From Platanthera guangdongensis (taxonomy: Eukaryota; Streptophyta; Magnoliopsida; Asparagales; Orchidaceae): a stretch of DNA of 64,000 bases. Position numbers and translations under genes: made by a program. A model generated the notes under the pieces. It did no database searches, was not told the DNA's origin, and saw only the letters and a program-made list of their open reading frames with translations. The DNA is taken from contig CM077151.1 in assembly GCA_039583875.1 (NCBI GenBank), forward strand, positions 110,750,609 through 110,814,608, written 5' to 3'. This document shows positions 24,277-35,852 of the stretch, one piece after another (the stretch's first letter is position 1; the number at the start of each line of letters is the position of its first letter).

Positions 24277-24900
24277 TTAAATGAAGAGGTGCGGATGAGA
24301 CTCCCGCATAGCTGATTCCAACTCCCATGTCGCGCTCTCGACGTCATGATTTCGCCAGAGAACTTTTACCATGGGAAAGGATTTCCTCCGCAACACACGC
24401 TCTTAGGTCTCTAGAATACGGACAGGTTCCTCAACATAAGACAAATTGGGTTGAATCTGAGGCACCGAATCGAGGACTTGACGATTGTTGCGGACACACT
24501 TTCTCAACTGACTCACATGAAACACATCATGGACGCCAGGGAAGGTAGCAGGTAACTCCAATCTATAAGCAGACACTCCGATGCGCTCAACGACCTGAAA
24601 TGGCCCAACATATCTGGGATCCAACTTGTGGTTCTTCCCAAATCTTTTAACGCCTGGTACCGGAGAGACTTTCAGAAAAACACTGTTCCCAACCTCAAAC
24701 TCCAGATCTGCCCTTCTTTGATTGGCATACTTTTCATACCGCTCCTGAGCAACGCGGAGCTTCTCCCGAATATTAGTCACCGCCTCTTCCATTTCCACCA
24801 AAGCTTCTGGACCTAACAACGGTCTCTCACCGACTTCGGCCCAAAATAAGGGAGTCCTGCAGCGCCTCCCATACAATGCTTCAAAAGGTGTCATCTGTAG
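24277..24900 (-). pseudogene. pol: G3 pol, C-terminal part (integrase end and chromodomain)
   Basis: Minus-strand continuation of the G3 integrase beyond the S1 insertion. It has the end of the catalytic core (FEALYGRRCRTP), the integrase C-terminal domain (about 24800-24480, with YVGPFQV and LHDVFHVSQLR-like sequence) and a chromodomain (about 24400-24285, MVKVLWRNH and SATWELE) ending at TAA 24277-24279. An in-frame TAA at 24403-24405 cuts just before the chromodomain. Confidence 0.9.
24896..24900 (+). other. Target site duplication of S1 (left)
   Basis: TGTAG before the TGTTGGG end of S1; repeated at 37918-37922. Removing S1 and one copy rejoins the G3 integrase gene. Confidence 0.95.
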
Positions 24901-25066
24901 TGTTGGGTACATTGGAATAAATGTACCTGATTTGAAGAATCCTCACCCTACTCAATGATATACATCAAGGTGTATTTGATGTATTTTGAGTTGCCTTGTG
25001 CAGGTTAAGTATTTGCAGGGAAAGCTGAAAAGTTTCTAAGTCCATGTGTTGACACCCAGAAGAAAA

Positions 25067-25980
25067 GTGTCGACACTTAAGAAGACTTGTGTCGACACCC
25101 AGAGAAGCAGTGTCGACACTTGGAGTAATTGTGTCGACACCAGGAATGCAGAGTCGACATCAGAAGGAAAGTGTCGACACATACAGGCTGTGTCGACACT
25201 CAATGAAGAAATGTCCAGAGAAGCTGTGTCGACACTTAGAAGCAGTGTCGACACCTAGAAGAACTTTTTCGACATCAAAAGTGTCGACACTTGGAGGCTG
25301 TGTCGACACTCAGCAAAACTTCAACAGAGTTTAAGTACAAGCGTCGACACAAAGGAGATGTGTCGACACTCAGCCAAAGTCTCAACACAAGAAGAATGTG
25401 TCGACACAAGGAGAAGTGGCGACATACAGCAAAAGTCTCAACACATGAAGAAAGTGTCGACACTAGGAGCCTGTGTCGACACTCAGCAAATTTCAATGAA
25501 GTTTAAGTACAAGTGTCGACATAATGAAGAATGTGTTGACACACAGCAAAAGTCTCAACACATGAAGAAAGTGTCGACACTAGGAGGTTGTGTCGACACT
25601 CAGCAAATTCCAATAAAGTCTAAGTACAAGTGTCGACACAAAGGAGATGTGTCGACACTCAGCAAAACGTTCAACACAGAAGGCATGTGTCAACACCAAG
25701 AAGATGTGTCAACACTTAACAAGTTCAACACAAGAAGATGTGTCAACACAAAGGAGTTGTGTCGACACTTACAAGAAATCAACTAAGTATTGAAGAAAAA
25801 GGACTTATGTCGACACACAGGATCAGTGTCGACACATGTTGAAGAAGCAGTATCGAGAAGTAATTTCTACAACACAAGGAGTTGTGTCGACACCATGAAG
25901 GCTAGTGTCGACACTTAGTCTACTTATGTCGACACTTAGTCTATCAGTGTCGACACTTAAAGACTGACTGTCTCGACACT
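25067..25980. repeat. GTGTCGACAC palindrome array in S1 5' LTR
   Basis: More than 20 exact copies of the 10-bp perfect palindrome GTGTCGACAC plus about a dozen one-base variants (often GTGTCAACAC, the CpG-deaminated form). Starts at 25067, 25089, 25110, 25131, 25151 (variant), 25171, 25190 show a spacing of 19-22 bp. Spacer sequences are purine-rich and not conserved. Because the palindrome has no stop codon in any frame, long spurious ORFs arise on both strands. Confidence 0.95.
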
Positions 25981-26115
25981 TTCAGATAGTTACAGAAAAT
26001 TCAAGAAGTGACTGGATGACTTGATAGCTGTCATTCCAGCCGGTCTACTACAACTGTCAGAGCTGTCAGAAATCTGTTAGAAACTGGATCAGTCGGTCAC
26101 CATGAAGGAAGACAA

Positions 26116-26121
26116 TATAAA
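26116..26121 (+). promoter_or_regulatory. S1 LTR TATA box
   Basis: TATAAA followed by GG, preceded by GGTCACCATGAAGGAAG. The 3' LTR copy reads TATATAAA at 37066-37073. The same block with GGTTACCATGAAGAAGG precedes a TATAAATA in the S2 LTR, so this is a conserved core promoter about 135 bp downstream of the palindrome array. Confidence 0.75.
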
Positions 26122-26963
26122 GGCTTATTCTGTCAACAGAAGAAGATGATTAACACATCAAAGAGGATAAACAACAATCAATTGAAGTGATCAGAAGATC
26201 TAAGAAGTTGGAGAGAGAGAGCTCCTTCTAAGAAGACAGCTATGGAACCAGGCTGTGAAGAAAAGTTTCAGATTGAGATCTGATTCTTAAGTTAGCAGTG
26301 ATTGAAGATCAGCTGCATAGAGACTCAACCCTATTGTGTTCTAAATTCAAGAAGCTTTGAAGGAAGCCAAGGAAGGTTGATCTCAGCAAAGTTCTTCCAA
26401 GAACTCATCAAGAAACCTGACAACTCTTCTCTCTTATTCTGAGTTGTAGGTTTATACATTGTAATTTTAATTTCTTGTAGGATCCTAAGGGATCTGAGTT
26501 GTAAGCCTGAAATTATAAAGGCTGAGTGGTAGGGCCTGTGTGCCTGAGTGTAGGAGATTGATTTCTCTGAGTGTAGGCCTTGTTGAGGGCTGAGTGTAGG
26601 CCTTGTTGAAGGCTGAGTGTAGGTCTTGGTGAAGACTGAGTGGTAGGGCTTTGAGCCTGAGTTGTAGGAACATATTTGGGGTTCTGAGTGTAAGATCTGA
26701 GGATCTGAGGAATAGTGGAGAAGTTGGGTCGAATCTAGTATACTACTAGATAGGCGAAGGGGGAAAGTGGATGTACCCAGACCTTGGGGAACCACTATAA
26801 AATCTGTGTGTTCTCTGTGTGTGCTTTATTCTGTGATTGTTGTGCTATATTGCTGTGAAGAATTGATTATAATTCTGTGATTCTGCCTAAAAGTTTAAAA
26901 AGATTAAAGTCGCCTATTCACCCCCCCCCCCCCTCTAGGTGATTAGGTACAATTTCTTTCAAG

Positions 26964-26979
26964 TGGTATCAAAGTGAGG
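26964..26979 (+). other. S1 primer binding site
   Basis: TGGTATCAAAGTGAGG, 2 bp after the LTR. It is the initiator Met-tRNA site with changes after position eight; S2 has the closer TGGTATCAGAGGGAGG. Confidence 0.85.
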
Positions 26980-27066
26980 TTACTCAAAAAGGACATAACA
27001 GTCTGAGTAAAAGATCCTGTTGGCAGAATCAGTATAATCAAGTGCAGAATCAAGAAAATCAAGAAA

Positions 27067-29078
27067 ATGGGTTCAACAGAGAATCACAAAGAACTTGGAT
27101 CCATGAAGTTGCCAACTTGTAGAAAGGAGATTTTTGGCATCTGGAAAGAAAGGGTTAGACTATTTATGGAAGCCTCTGACCCCAGAATCTATATTACTGT
27201 TAAAGAAGGGCCATATGTGCCAATGAAGGTATCTGTGTTGGATGCAAATCAAAGAACTCCAAAAGACTATTCTGAAATGACCAAGGATGAGATTATTCTG
27301 GCCACTATGGACAAGAGGGCCCAGAATATTATTGTGAGTGCAATAAATGATGTCACATTCCAAAATTTGATTCACTGTAAAACATCAAAGGAAATGTGGG
27401 ACACACTGATAGTGTACATGGAGGGCTCTGAAGAAGTTAGACAGGACAGAAAGTCTTTACTAAATCAGGAGTATGAAAGTTTCAGACAAGGCAGGTCTGA
27501 TAGTATAACAGAATGCTACAAGAAATTCTATAGGATTGTCAATGAGTTGATGTCTTATGAAAGAGAATTCATCAACTATGAGCTGAATGATAAGTTCTTA
27601 AGATCCCTAACTAAAGACTGGGATACTAAGATTTGTGCCATAAGGGAAATGTCCAAATTAGCAGACATTCCTCCTCCAACATTGTTTGGAAAACTGTTAT
27701 CCTATGAGATGCAGTTAATGGTAAGGAAGGAGGAGGAGAAGACTACAAGAATTGAGCACAAAGAAAGAGCTGTGGCATTCAAGACAGAAGCCACTAGGAA
27801 ATATAAAAGTAAGTCTCCATCTCCACCTCCAAAAGTTGCTGAGACTGAGATAGATGAGACAGAAAGCAAGAATTCTGAAAGCAGTGAGAGTGATGAGGAC
27901 TTTGCAGCTTTCACAAGACATTTTCAGAAGTTCCTAAAGAAGAAACAGTGGAGGTCTAAGTCATCCACTTCACAGAAGTCATCAAAGAATGACAGGAGAA
28001 AGCCCTAGTCAAGTAGAACTACATCTTCAAAGATAGTTTGTTATTGTTGTAACAGACAGGGACATGTTGTTGCTGACTGTCCAGAGAAGAGGAAAGAGTC
28101 AACTGATAAGAAGAAGACTTGGATCAAGGGCAAAAAGGAAAGGTCCTTTGTAGTTAAGAAGGACAAAAGTCTGTCTGATATGTCTTCTTCAAAAACTGAT
28201 TCAGAAGCTGAAGCTTATATTGGACTGTTTGCTGAAGAAGAGGAAGAGGAGTTCATCCAGTTAATGAACTCTATATATGAGCAAGAGGACAATCAGTGTC
28301 AGGGACTAATGGCCTTATCAGAAGGAGACAAAATCCAGGATCAGCCTGGACCAAGTCAGGTACAAAATTGTTCTTCAAGTTCAATTTCTAGTGCTGGATC
28401 AGAATCATATTCATCAGCATCAAGTGATGAGAGTGGATCTGAATCTGAAGGAGATATTGATCAATTGATTGATAATATAGAGTAGTATTGCAAGCTTTAA
28501 AGAAAAGCAAATCCTTGGCCAAGAGTCAGGCTAAGGAAATTGCCAGTCTTAAAGTTGCTGCAACAGATTTTGATAAGTTGATTGATCAGAAATTAAATGA
28601 AATAGCCAGACTGAAGCACATAACTGTTATTCAGATGGGGACTATAACATTTAAAAATGATCAAATCAGAAATCTGGAGATTAGTCTTCAGAAGGAGAGA
28701 GATATAGTAGCAAGGTTTTCTAAACCAAAGTCTGTTCTACCTTTGATAGATGAGTTCATTTCTCAAAAAGGTAAAACTGGACTGGGGTTTACTAAACCTG
28801 CCAGTACTGTTCAGTCCAAGTCTAAGGGCAAAGCCCCTGTACTCAACAAAAAGCCTGCTGAAGATAAAACAGCCAGGGTTGTACCTAAACAAAGGTACAA
28901 CAGATTTGAGTGATGGTGCTGTGGCAAGATAGGCCACTTTGCCATAGACTGTTGGCACAATTCAAGTGCCAAAGTGAGTAGCAATCTGCCTGCTAGAAAA
29001 GCTACAGGTATTTTTGTTAAGAGGCAAACTAACCACCACCAAAGACCCGAGAATTCTTTGGGTTCTAAGGTTAACTAA
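27067..29078 (+). pseudogene. gag: S1 gag, broken
   Basis: Copia-type gag (UBN2 family, roughly codons 15-235), a first CCHC knuckle at about 28039-28083 (CYCCNRQGHVVADC), an acidic Ser/Glu region, a coiled-coil stretch (28500-28700) and a second knuckle at about 28914-28955. S2 keeps the same protein open in 680 codons, which fixes the start at 27067. Breaks: TAG at 28006-28008, a one-base deletion near 28472 and TGA at 28911-28913 replacing the first Cys of the second knuckle. The terminal TAA (29076-29078) is at the same place as in S2. Confidence 0.92.
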
Positions 29079-32000
29079 TCTATTTTGCAGGTGAGTCCAA
29101 GTGACCATGCCCCAATATGGTACTTGGATAGTGGATGTTCCAGGCACATGACTGGAACTAGGGGTTTGCTAAAGGACTACACACCAATCAAGGATGGTCC
29201 TAAAGTCAACTTTGGTGGTTCTGAAAAAGGAATCATCAAAGGCTTTGATAACATTTCTAGCAACCTTATTACAATTACTCAAGTGGCTTATGTTAAAGGT
29301 TTGAAACACAACCTCATTAGTATAAGTCAGCTGAGTGATTTAGGATATGACATCTCATTTGTCAAAGATGGTTGTCATATCAGGAGATCAAATGATCAAA
29401 AGATCATTCTGACAGGTTATAGGAAGAGAAATGTCTATTGTCTAGACATTATGTGTGAGAACAATGTTTCTCCTGTGTATCTTGTAGCTGATGAGAAAGT
29501 CTCTCATTGTGTCAAATGGCACAAGAGGCTAGCCCATCTTAACTACAAGACAATTGGCCAACTCTATAGTAAAGAGTTAGTGAGGAATGGTCCTCAGGTT
29601 AAGTGTATTAAAGATGGGATATGCTCAGCTTGTCAAAAGGGCAAGCAGACTAGATCCACCTTTAATAGCATTGAAAACAAAGATGCTGTGAGGTGCTTAT
29701 ACCTCTTGCATATGGATCTCTTTGGTCTTATGCCAGTTCACAGCCTAGGTAGGAAGGTCTACACATTTTTGGTTGTAGATGACTACTCAAGGTTTTCTTG
29801 GGTGTTCTTCCTTAGATAAAAATCTGAAACACCTAGTATCTTCTATAGTTTTGTCAAACAAATTCAGAATGAGTTAGACAGTACAGTGGTCAAAATAAGA
29901 AGTGACCATGGTACTGAATTCCAGTCTGATAGTATGACAAAGCTATGTGAAGAGTTTGGGATATTTCAGGAATTTTCTTCACCAAGAACACCTCAGCAAA
30001 ATGGCATTGCTGAAAGGAAAAATAGAACCTTGATTGAGGCTGGTAGAACCCTATTAAGTGACACATCTCTCCCAGAATATTTCTGGGCTGAGGCAGTAAA
30101 CACTGCATGCCATGTAATTAATAGGGCTACTATCACCAAAAGCCACAATAAGACCCCCTATGAGATAGTGAAAGGCAGAAAACCAAATCTATCCTATTTC
30201 AGGATCTTTGGTTGTAAATACTATATACTTAACAATGGAAAGTCTTACTTAACCAAGTTTGCTGTCAAATCCCAAGAGGGGATCTTTGTTGGGTACAGCA
30301 ACAACAGTAAGGCTTATAGGGTCTACAACTTGACTACTCAAGTTGTAGAAGAGTCAGTACATGTAGTATTTGATGAAGCTAGACTCATTAACAATGAATT
30401 GTCTAGAAGTATTTGCATCTCCACAGGTGTGACTGAGAAGATGGACAAGCTCACTATTGAAGAAGGTCCTTCTACAAGTCAGCAAGTAGAAGATAGTGGT
30501 TGTTGTCTAGGGGGAGTACTAGATGCACCTGATGCAGAAGAAGACCAAGGAGTGCAGCAAGTTGTAGAAGCTGAAGGTGTACAACTAGAAAATAGGATGC
30601 CTCCAGCAAATAGACATCTAAAAGATCATCCAGCCAATCAAATTATTGGTGATCTCAGACTAGGGGTACAAACAAGGAGCAGAAATCTAAGTTCAGTACT
30701 CTACTCCAGTTTTCTATCCCAGGTAGAGGCAAAGAAATTTGAAGAAGTCATCCTAGACCCTCATTGGATTGAGGCTATGCAAGAGGAGCTGAACCAGTTC
30801 AAAAGATGCAATGTCTGGGAGCTAGTTCCTAAACCAAAAGATCACAACATAATTGGAACCAAGTGGATCTTTAGGAACAAGTTGGATGAACATGGAGTGA
30901 TTATAAAGAACAAAGCAAGACTAGTTGCTAAGGGATATAGGCAAGAAGAAGGTATTGACTTTGATCAAACCTTTGCTCCAGTAGCCAGACTGGAGGCCAT
31001 AAGGATGTTCTTGGCCTATGCAACCTATCAAGGGTTTAAAGTATACCAAATGGATGTTAAGTCAGCCTTTCTGAATGGAAATCTGAAGGAAGAAGTCTAT
31101 GTGGAACAGCCATCAGGTTTTGTTGATTCTATCAAACCTAATTATGTCTATAGACTTAGGAAGGCTTTGTATGGGTTAAAACAAGCCCCTAGGGCTTGGT
31201 ATGAAACCCTGTCTAGTTTCCTCATTGAGAATAAATTCACAAGGGGGAAAAAAGACAAGACTCTATTCCTTAGGGAATCCAGAGGCAAGATCATTCTAGT
31301 ACAAATATATGTAGATGACATTATATTTGGGTCTATTGAAAGTGGTCTTTGCAGAAAGTTTGCAAAACTTATGCAAGGACAATTTGAAATGAGCAGTATG
31401 GGAGAACTTAAGTTCTTCTTGGGTCTCCAAGTTAGACAGACTGAGGATGGTTTATCCATATGCCAGTCTAAGTTCACTCTAGAGTTGATAAGGAAGTATG
31501 GTATGGAATCATCCAGTACCATGAAAACTCCTATGGGGTCAACCATGTCTATAAGCAAAGATGATGCAGGGAAACCTGTAGATGAGACTTTGTATAGAGG
31601 GATAGTTGGCTCCCTATTATATTTGACTGCTAGTAGACCAGATATCATGTATGCTACATGTGTCTGTGCTAGGTACCAAGCTTGCCCTAAAGAATCTCAT
31701 TTGACAGCAGTCAAAAGAATTCTGAGATATCTTAAGGGCACTCCTTATCTAGGCCTTTGGTACCCTAGGAATGGAGACTTTGGACTGACAGGTTATTCAG
31801 ATGCAGACTTTGCAGGCTGCAAGGAAGATAGAAAGAGTACAACAGGTACCTGTCAATTTCTAGGTGGAAGACTGATATCATGGAGTAGCAAGAAGCAAAC
31901 AAGTGTGGCTATCTCCACAGCAGAATCAGAGTATGTTGCTGCAGGAAGTTATTGTGCTCAACTTCTATGGATTCAACATCAGCTAGAAACTATGGTATAC

Positions 32001-32251
32001 AAGTAAGTAGAACACCTCTATTTTGTGATTCTACTAGTGCTATTTCTATTGCAAACAATCATGTCTCCCGTAGTAGGACTAAGCATATAGAAATAAAATA
32101 CCATTTTCTAAGAGAATATGTGGAAAAAGGAGATATTTCACTAGAGTATATTAATACAGATAATCAACTAGCTGACATGTATACTAAGCCCTTAGATGAA
32201 ACCAAATTCAATAAATTCAAAATTGAATTAGGGATGATAAACTTAGAATAA
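29079..32251 (+). pseudogene. pol: S1 pol, two lesions (PR-IN-RT-RH)
   Basis: In the gag frame, beginning right after the gag TAA. Protease (WYLDSGCSRHMTG near 29118), integrase finger (about 29510-29640), integrase catalytic Asp, Asp, Glu near 29713, 29903 and 30014, RT (about 30760-31500, YVDD near 31309) and RNase H (about 31795-32130). Breaks: TAA at 29817-29819 where S2 has Gln, and a one-base deletion near 31988 that shifts the last 85 or so codons. The reading frame otherwise runs 706 codons from 29886. Confidence 0.93.
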
Positions 32252-32277
32252 GTTTTCAAAATTGGCTAAGTAAAAAG

Positions 32278-32705
32278 GTGTCGACACACAGAGTTGTCTG
32301 TGTCGACACAGAAAAGTGGTGTCGACATTTCAGAGAAATGGTGTCGACACATATAGGAAATCAGTGTCGACACTTCAGAGAAGTAGTGTCGACACATGCA
32401 GTGTAGGTGTCGACACTTAGGACTTTACACAGAATTAGTCTAGTATAGTCTCGACTAAGTGTCGAGCTAAGCTGTGTCGGCACATAAACAAGTGTCGACA
32501 CATATATTCTATCGACTATACTTGTGTCGACACATAGTTGTCGAGACATTATAAATAAGTGTCGACACTTATCAACAGTATCGACACAATTTAAGTATTT
32601 TGACGCGCCCTTTCATCTTCGATTCTAGAAAGGTATAAATAGGTTTTTGCCATTGTTTGTCGACACGCTCACCAAAGTTTCGAGACCAAACTTGTGTGTC
32701 GACAC
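32278..32705. repeat. Second GTGTCGACAC array, between S1 pol and env-like ORF
   Basis: About ten exact GTGTCGACAC copies plus variants in a 428-bp stretch starting 27 bp after the pol stop. The same palindrome fills the LTR. The last copy (32696-32705), followed by CTCTCTTCTCTAAA, lies between the TATA box and the ATG and is conserved at the matching place in S2. Confidence 0.93.
32634..32641 (+). promoter_or_regulatory. Candidate internal promoter TATA box for S1 env-like ORF
   Basis: TATAAATA 99 bp before the ATG at 32741. It lies within TAGAAAGGTATAAATAGG, identical over 18 bases in S2 although flanks differ. S3 has TATAAAA 113 bp before its own ATG. The conserved TATA, its distance and the palindrome array upstream suggest an internal promoter. 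Confidence 0.6.
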
Positions 32706-32740
32706 CTCTCTTCTCTAAATTCAAATTTCTTCAAACCCTA

Positions 32741-35578
32741 ATGGCGCCTAAGCTAGAAGAGAATGTGAATGAAGGATATGAACTCGTGCGACACGCATTT
32801 GATGACGCGGAACCCGAGATCAAAGGCGTGATAACCCTAATCGCAGAGACTGGATTAGAATTTCTTGTTTCAGAGCCGATCAAGATCTGGAAGAAGGAGG
32901 TCCTGGAGTTTCTGAATGCAGCAAAACTAGATGAATCAGGACTCAAGATCAAGTCAAGAGTTCGTGGGGAAAAGGTGAAGGTCTCTCCTAAGAGTCTGAG
33001 AAAGGTACTACAACTACCAAGGACTAAGGAAGAAGAAGTTGTTTTTGCTTCTAAGAATAGAGAAGCATTAACATGGTGTGGACTGTACTCCAACATGAAA
33101 ATAGGATCTGTATTTAACATAAAGGGAATGAACATGCAAGGCAAATTCTTATCTGAAATTGTTGGCAAGGTTATCCTGAGCAAGCCTGGAGGGCATGACA
33201 GAATCTCAGCTCACATGTTTAGTCTTATGACAAGGATAATATTCAAACTAGATACAGACTGGTCTACAGTTGTGTTTGATAAAATTAAAGAAAGTATGAA
33301 GAAGCCCAATTTGGGTAGAATACTAAGTCTTTACCTAGCTGGTAGTATACCAGAGGTGATGAACCAAGCAGCTGGAACTAAGATTAACCACATGAGGAGA
33401 ATGGATTTGAGAATCTTCTCTAGGTGGGATAGAGTATTGACCAAAGAACTGCCATCTCCTATAAAGGACACACCCCAGAAAAAGAAGAAGAAGACAGCCC
33501 CTGTGGCTCAGGAATCCTCAAGCAATTCTGAAGAGCAAGCAGTGTTCACTCCTGATGAAGAAGAAACTGGAAATGCTGGACAATCTCCAGCAAGACAAGA
33601 AGAAGTACAGAGGCAGGGTGAGCTACCCTCAGCAAGCCCTATTCACCAGGATTCAATCTAGGGGGAGCCTCTACTTGTGGAAGAGCCTACTCCACTTGAG
33701 AGTGAACAAGCTACCCAGACCATACTTGAGGTAATAACTGAAATCAACCAATTAGATTTCCATATTGAGTATGCTGTTTTGTCTGATTCATTACCTAATG
33801 TTAATCAGCAAACACAGACACATAGCCAACCTCAAGATGTTGTCATGGAGGACACATCTGTTGCTGATCCAGTGGTTGATGATATAAGAGATTCTCCACC
33901 CCATCCTCAACAGGAATTTACCTTAGAGGAGCTATTCCCTGACCTTCTCCAAACTGATTTTGAGAAAGAGAAAGCTGCTGCTGAGGGTGAGAAAGTAGTT
34001 ATTGAGGGGGAGCATGTGGAGATTGAAGTATAATCTGAAAGACAAGAACCTGAGATGCAACAGCATGCTGAGGAGTTACCTAGGAAGGATTTACCTCCTA
34101 GCCCAAAGGAAAGAGTTGATATTGCTAGCACATCTGCTTCAGAAGATGAAGAGGCTTCAAGAGCCAAAAAGAGGAAATTTCAAGTCTTCAAGAGGAGGAG
34201 CCAGACATACAAAAAGGCTTTACAAACAATTGCACCACATCCTGCACCACAGCCAACCCCATCTACAGATTACAGTTCATTGATGGTGGCTTTACAAATT
34301 AAGCTTGATGAGCAAAGGCAAGCTCTGGAAAAATATGTGGATGAAGGGCATAAGTCATTGCAATTTGATCTGGCCCAAGATATTAAGTCAATCAGATTTG
34401 AAATGAATCTGAATAAGAAAGAGATGACTGACTGCTTTCATAAGGGAGGAAATGCAGTAGTCTATCTAGCCACTCATCAGGAAAAGATCAAAACTCAAGT
34501 AGATGATATTGCAGTGAAGCAAGGCTATGTCCTGGAGAACCAGCTGAGAATGAATGATAATCTCACTGCTTCACACAATGCAATAGTAACAGGAATGATG
34601 AATATAGCTACTGGTCAGACTACAGCAAGTGCTACAGCTAAGGTAGAATTTGATAAAGCATTACAAGAAGGTATCACTGCTGTTACTTCTGCACTTCAAG
34701 ATTCCCAGAAGTTAATAACTAAAACGCTCCAAAGGTTGAAACCTTTATACAAAGATGGAGTAAATTACCTAAATGCACAAATCAGATTTCAGAAAGATGA
34801 TCTGAGGGATCACATTGAAAGAGAAGTCATAAAGGGGGAGAGGGTGTTAGTCAAAGCCAGCTCTGATCATACAAAGTGGATTTCAAATTTCATCAGAGCC
34901 ACCCTAGGATATCCTCCATTATGTTATGATGACAATGTTGCAGAGTCTGGAATTAATCATGCATATCTTGGAGGGGAGCAAGTTGAAGTGGCTCAAGTAA
35001 TATACCCTCCACCAGAATTTGATATGATACATCAAGATATACAAACAATGTATAGCCCTCCTGAGGGAATTCAAAATGTCATCCTTGAGAAAGTAGTTCA
35101 GCCAGTGCCAGAGGAAATACTGAAAGAACAAGAGGCTTTGCTGAAGGAACAAGAGACTCAATTGTCTAAGAAGAGATTCAGAGAGCAAGCTGAACTTAGG
35201 CCTGATTTCGAGCAATGGAGCCCCACCTCCAGGAATATCATTTTAACTGCATGGAAGGCTGCCAAGGACAATATCCAGGATAGAAACAAGTGGAATTCTG
35301 AACTGGAGTGGAGGAAGCATGAGACAAGGCAAGAGGCCATTGTGCAGTATAGAAGAAAGGCTAAGATGGGAAATCTACCTCCTAATGCACAGGAACCTAG
35401 CAAGTACTTTCCTAAGCCTTATCATTATTTTGAAAGGCAAAAGATCAAGGCAGAAGAGTTGAAAAAGAAAGACCTTAAAGGGAAGAAGTCTGCTGCTGAT
35501 GATGATAATGAAGCCCTAGTTCAAGCAAAGATACAATCTGGAAAGGAGATTGTAATCAAAGAACCAGAGCAGCAATAG
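32741..35578 (+). pseudogene. S1 env-like ORF, two stops
   Basis: Extra protein of Sirevirus-type elements, function unknown; the name env-like is historical. Start chosen at the ATG at 32741 because S2 begins at the equivalent Met. A conserved N-terminal globular region (about 230 codons) resembles the putative plant transposon-protein domain found in plant repeats, followed by an acidic low-complexity region, a basic stretch (AKKRKFQVFKRRSQ), long coiled coils and a charged basic C terminus. No signal peptide or membrane span is seen. Breaks: TAG at 33659-33661 (Gln in S2) and TAA at 34031-34033. Total 946 codons including stop, the same as S2. Confidence 0.85.
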
Positions 35579-35852
35579 GATAGACATTATTTAAGTTTAC
35601 AAGTTGTAATCATTTGTAGTAAACTCAATGTAAACTTTTGGTTAATGTAAATGTTGGTTTTTGAAAGAACAATGTGATATATGTTAAATCTATTACATTA
35701 TTGTTCTGAGATATTTGTGTATACATGTTTTGTTTATACATGTTTATGTACTTAACCTGTCATTTAATATTATTTTACATCATACTATGAATTTGTTATG
35801 TATGGTGTATATCATTGACTAAGGGTTATGACTTCTCCAAATAGGGGGAGAT
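35579..35852 (+). other. S1 3' noncoding region and polypurine tract
   Basis: AT-rich stretch ending in ATAGGGGGAG (35841-35850) just before the 3' LTR at 35853. The same CTCCAAATAGGGGGAGAT block precedes the 3' LTR of S2 on the opposite strand. Confidence 0.9.

Larger units (their letters stand above)
24901..26961 (+). repeat. S1 5' LTR
   Basis: Begins TGTTGGGTACATTGG and ends ATTTCTTTCA. It contains the GTGTCGACAC array (25067-25980), the core promoter near 26116, GTGTAGGCC-type short repeats near 26560-26640, and a C13 run near 26920-26932. The terminal CTAGGTGATTAGGTAC block resembles the LTR ends of S2 and S3. Confidence 0.96.

Noticed and set aside
25067..25980. CRISPR-like regularly spaced repeats
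   Set aside because: The repeat is only 10 bp, spacing is about 21 bp, the context is a plant retrotransposon LTR and no cas gene is present.
31148..31648. 166-codon minus ORF inside S1 RT
   Set aside because: Antisense shadow of a conserved RT region; the sense strand has the YVDD motif.
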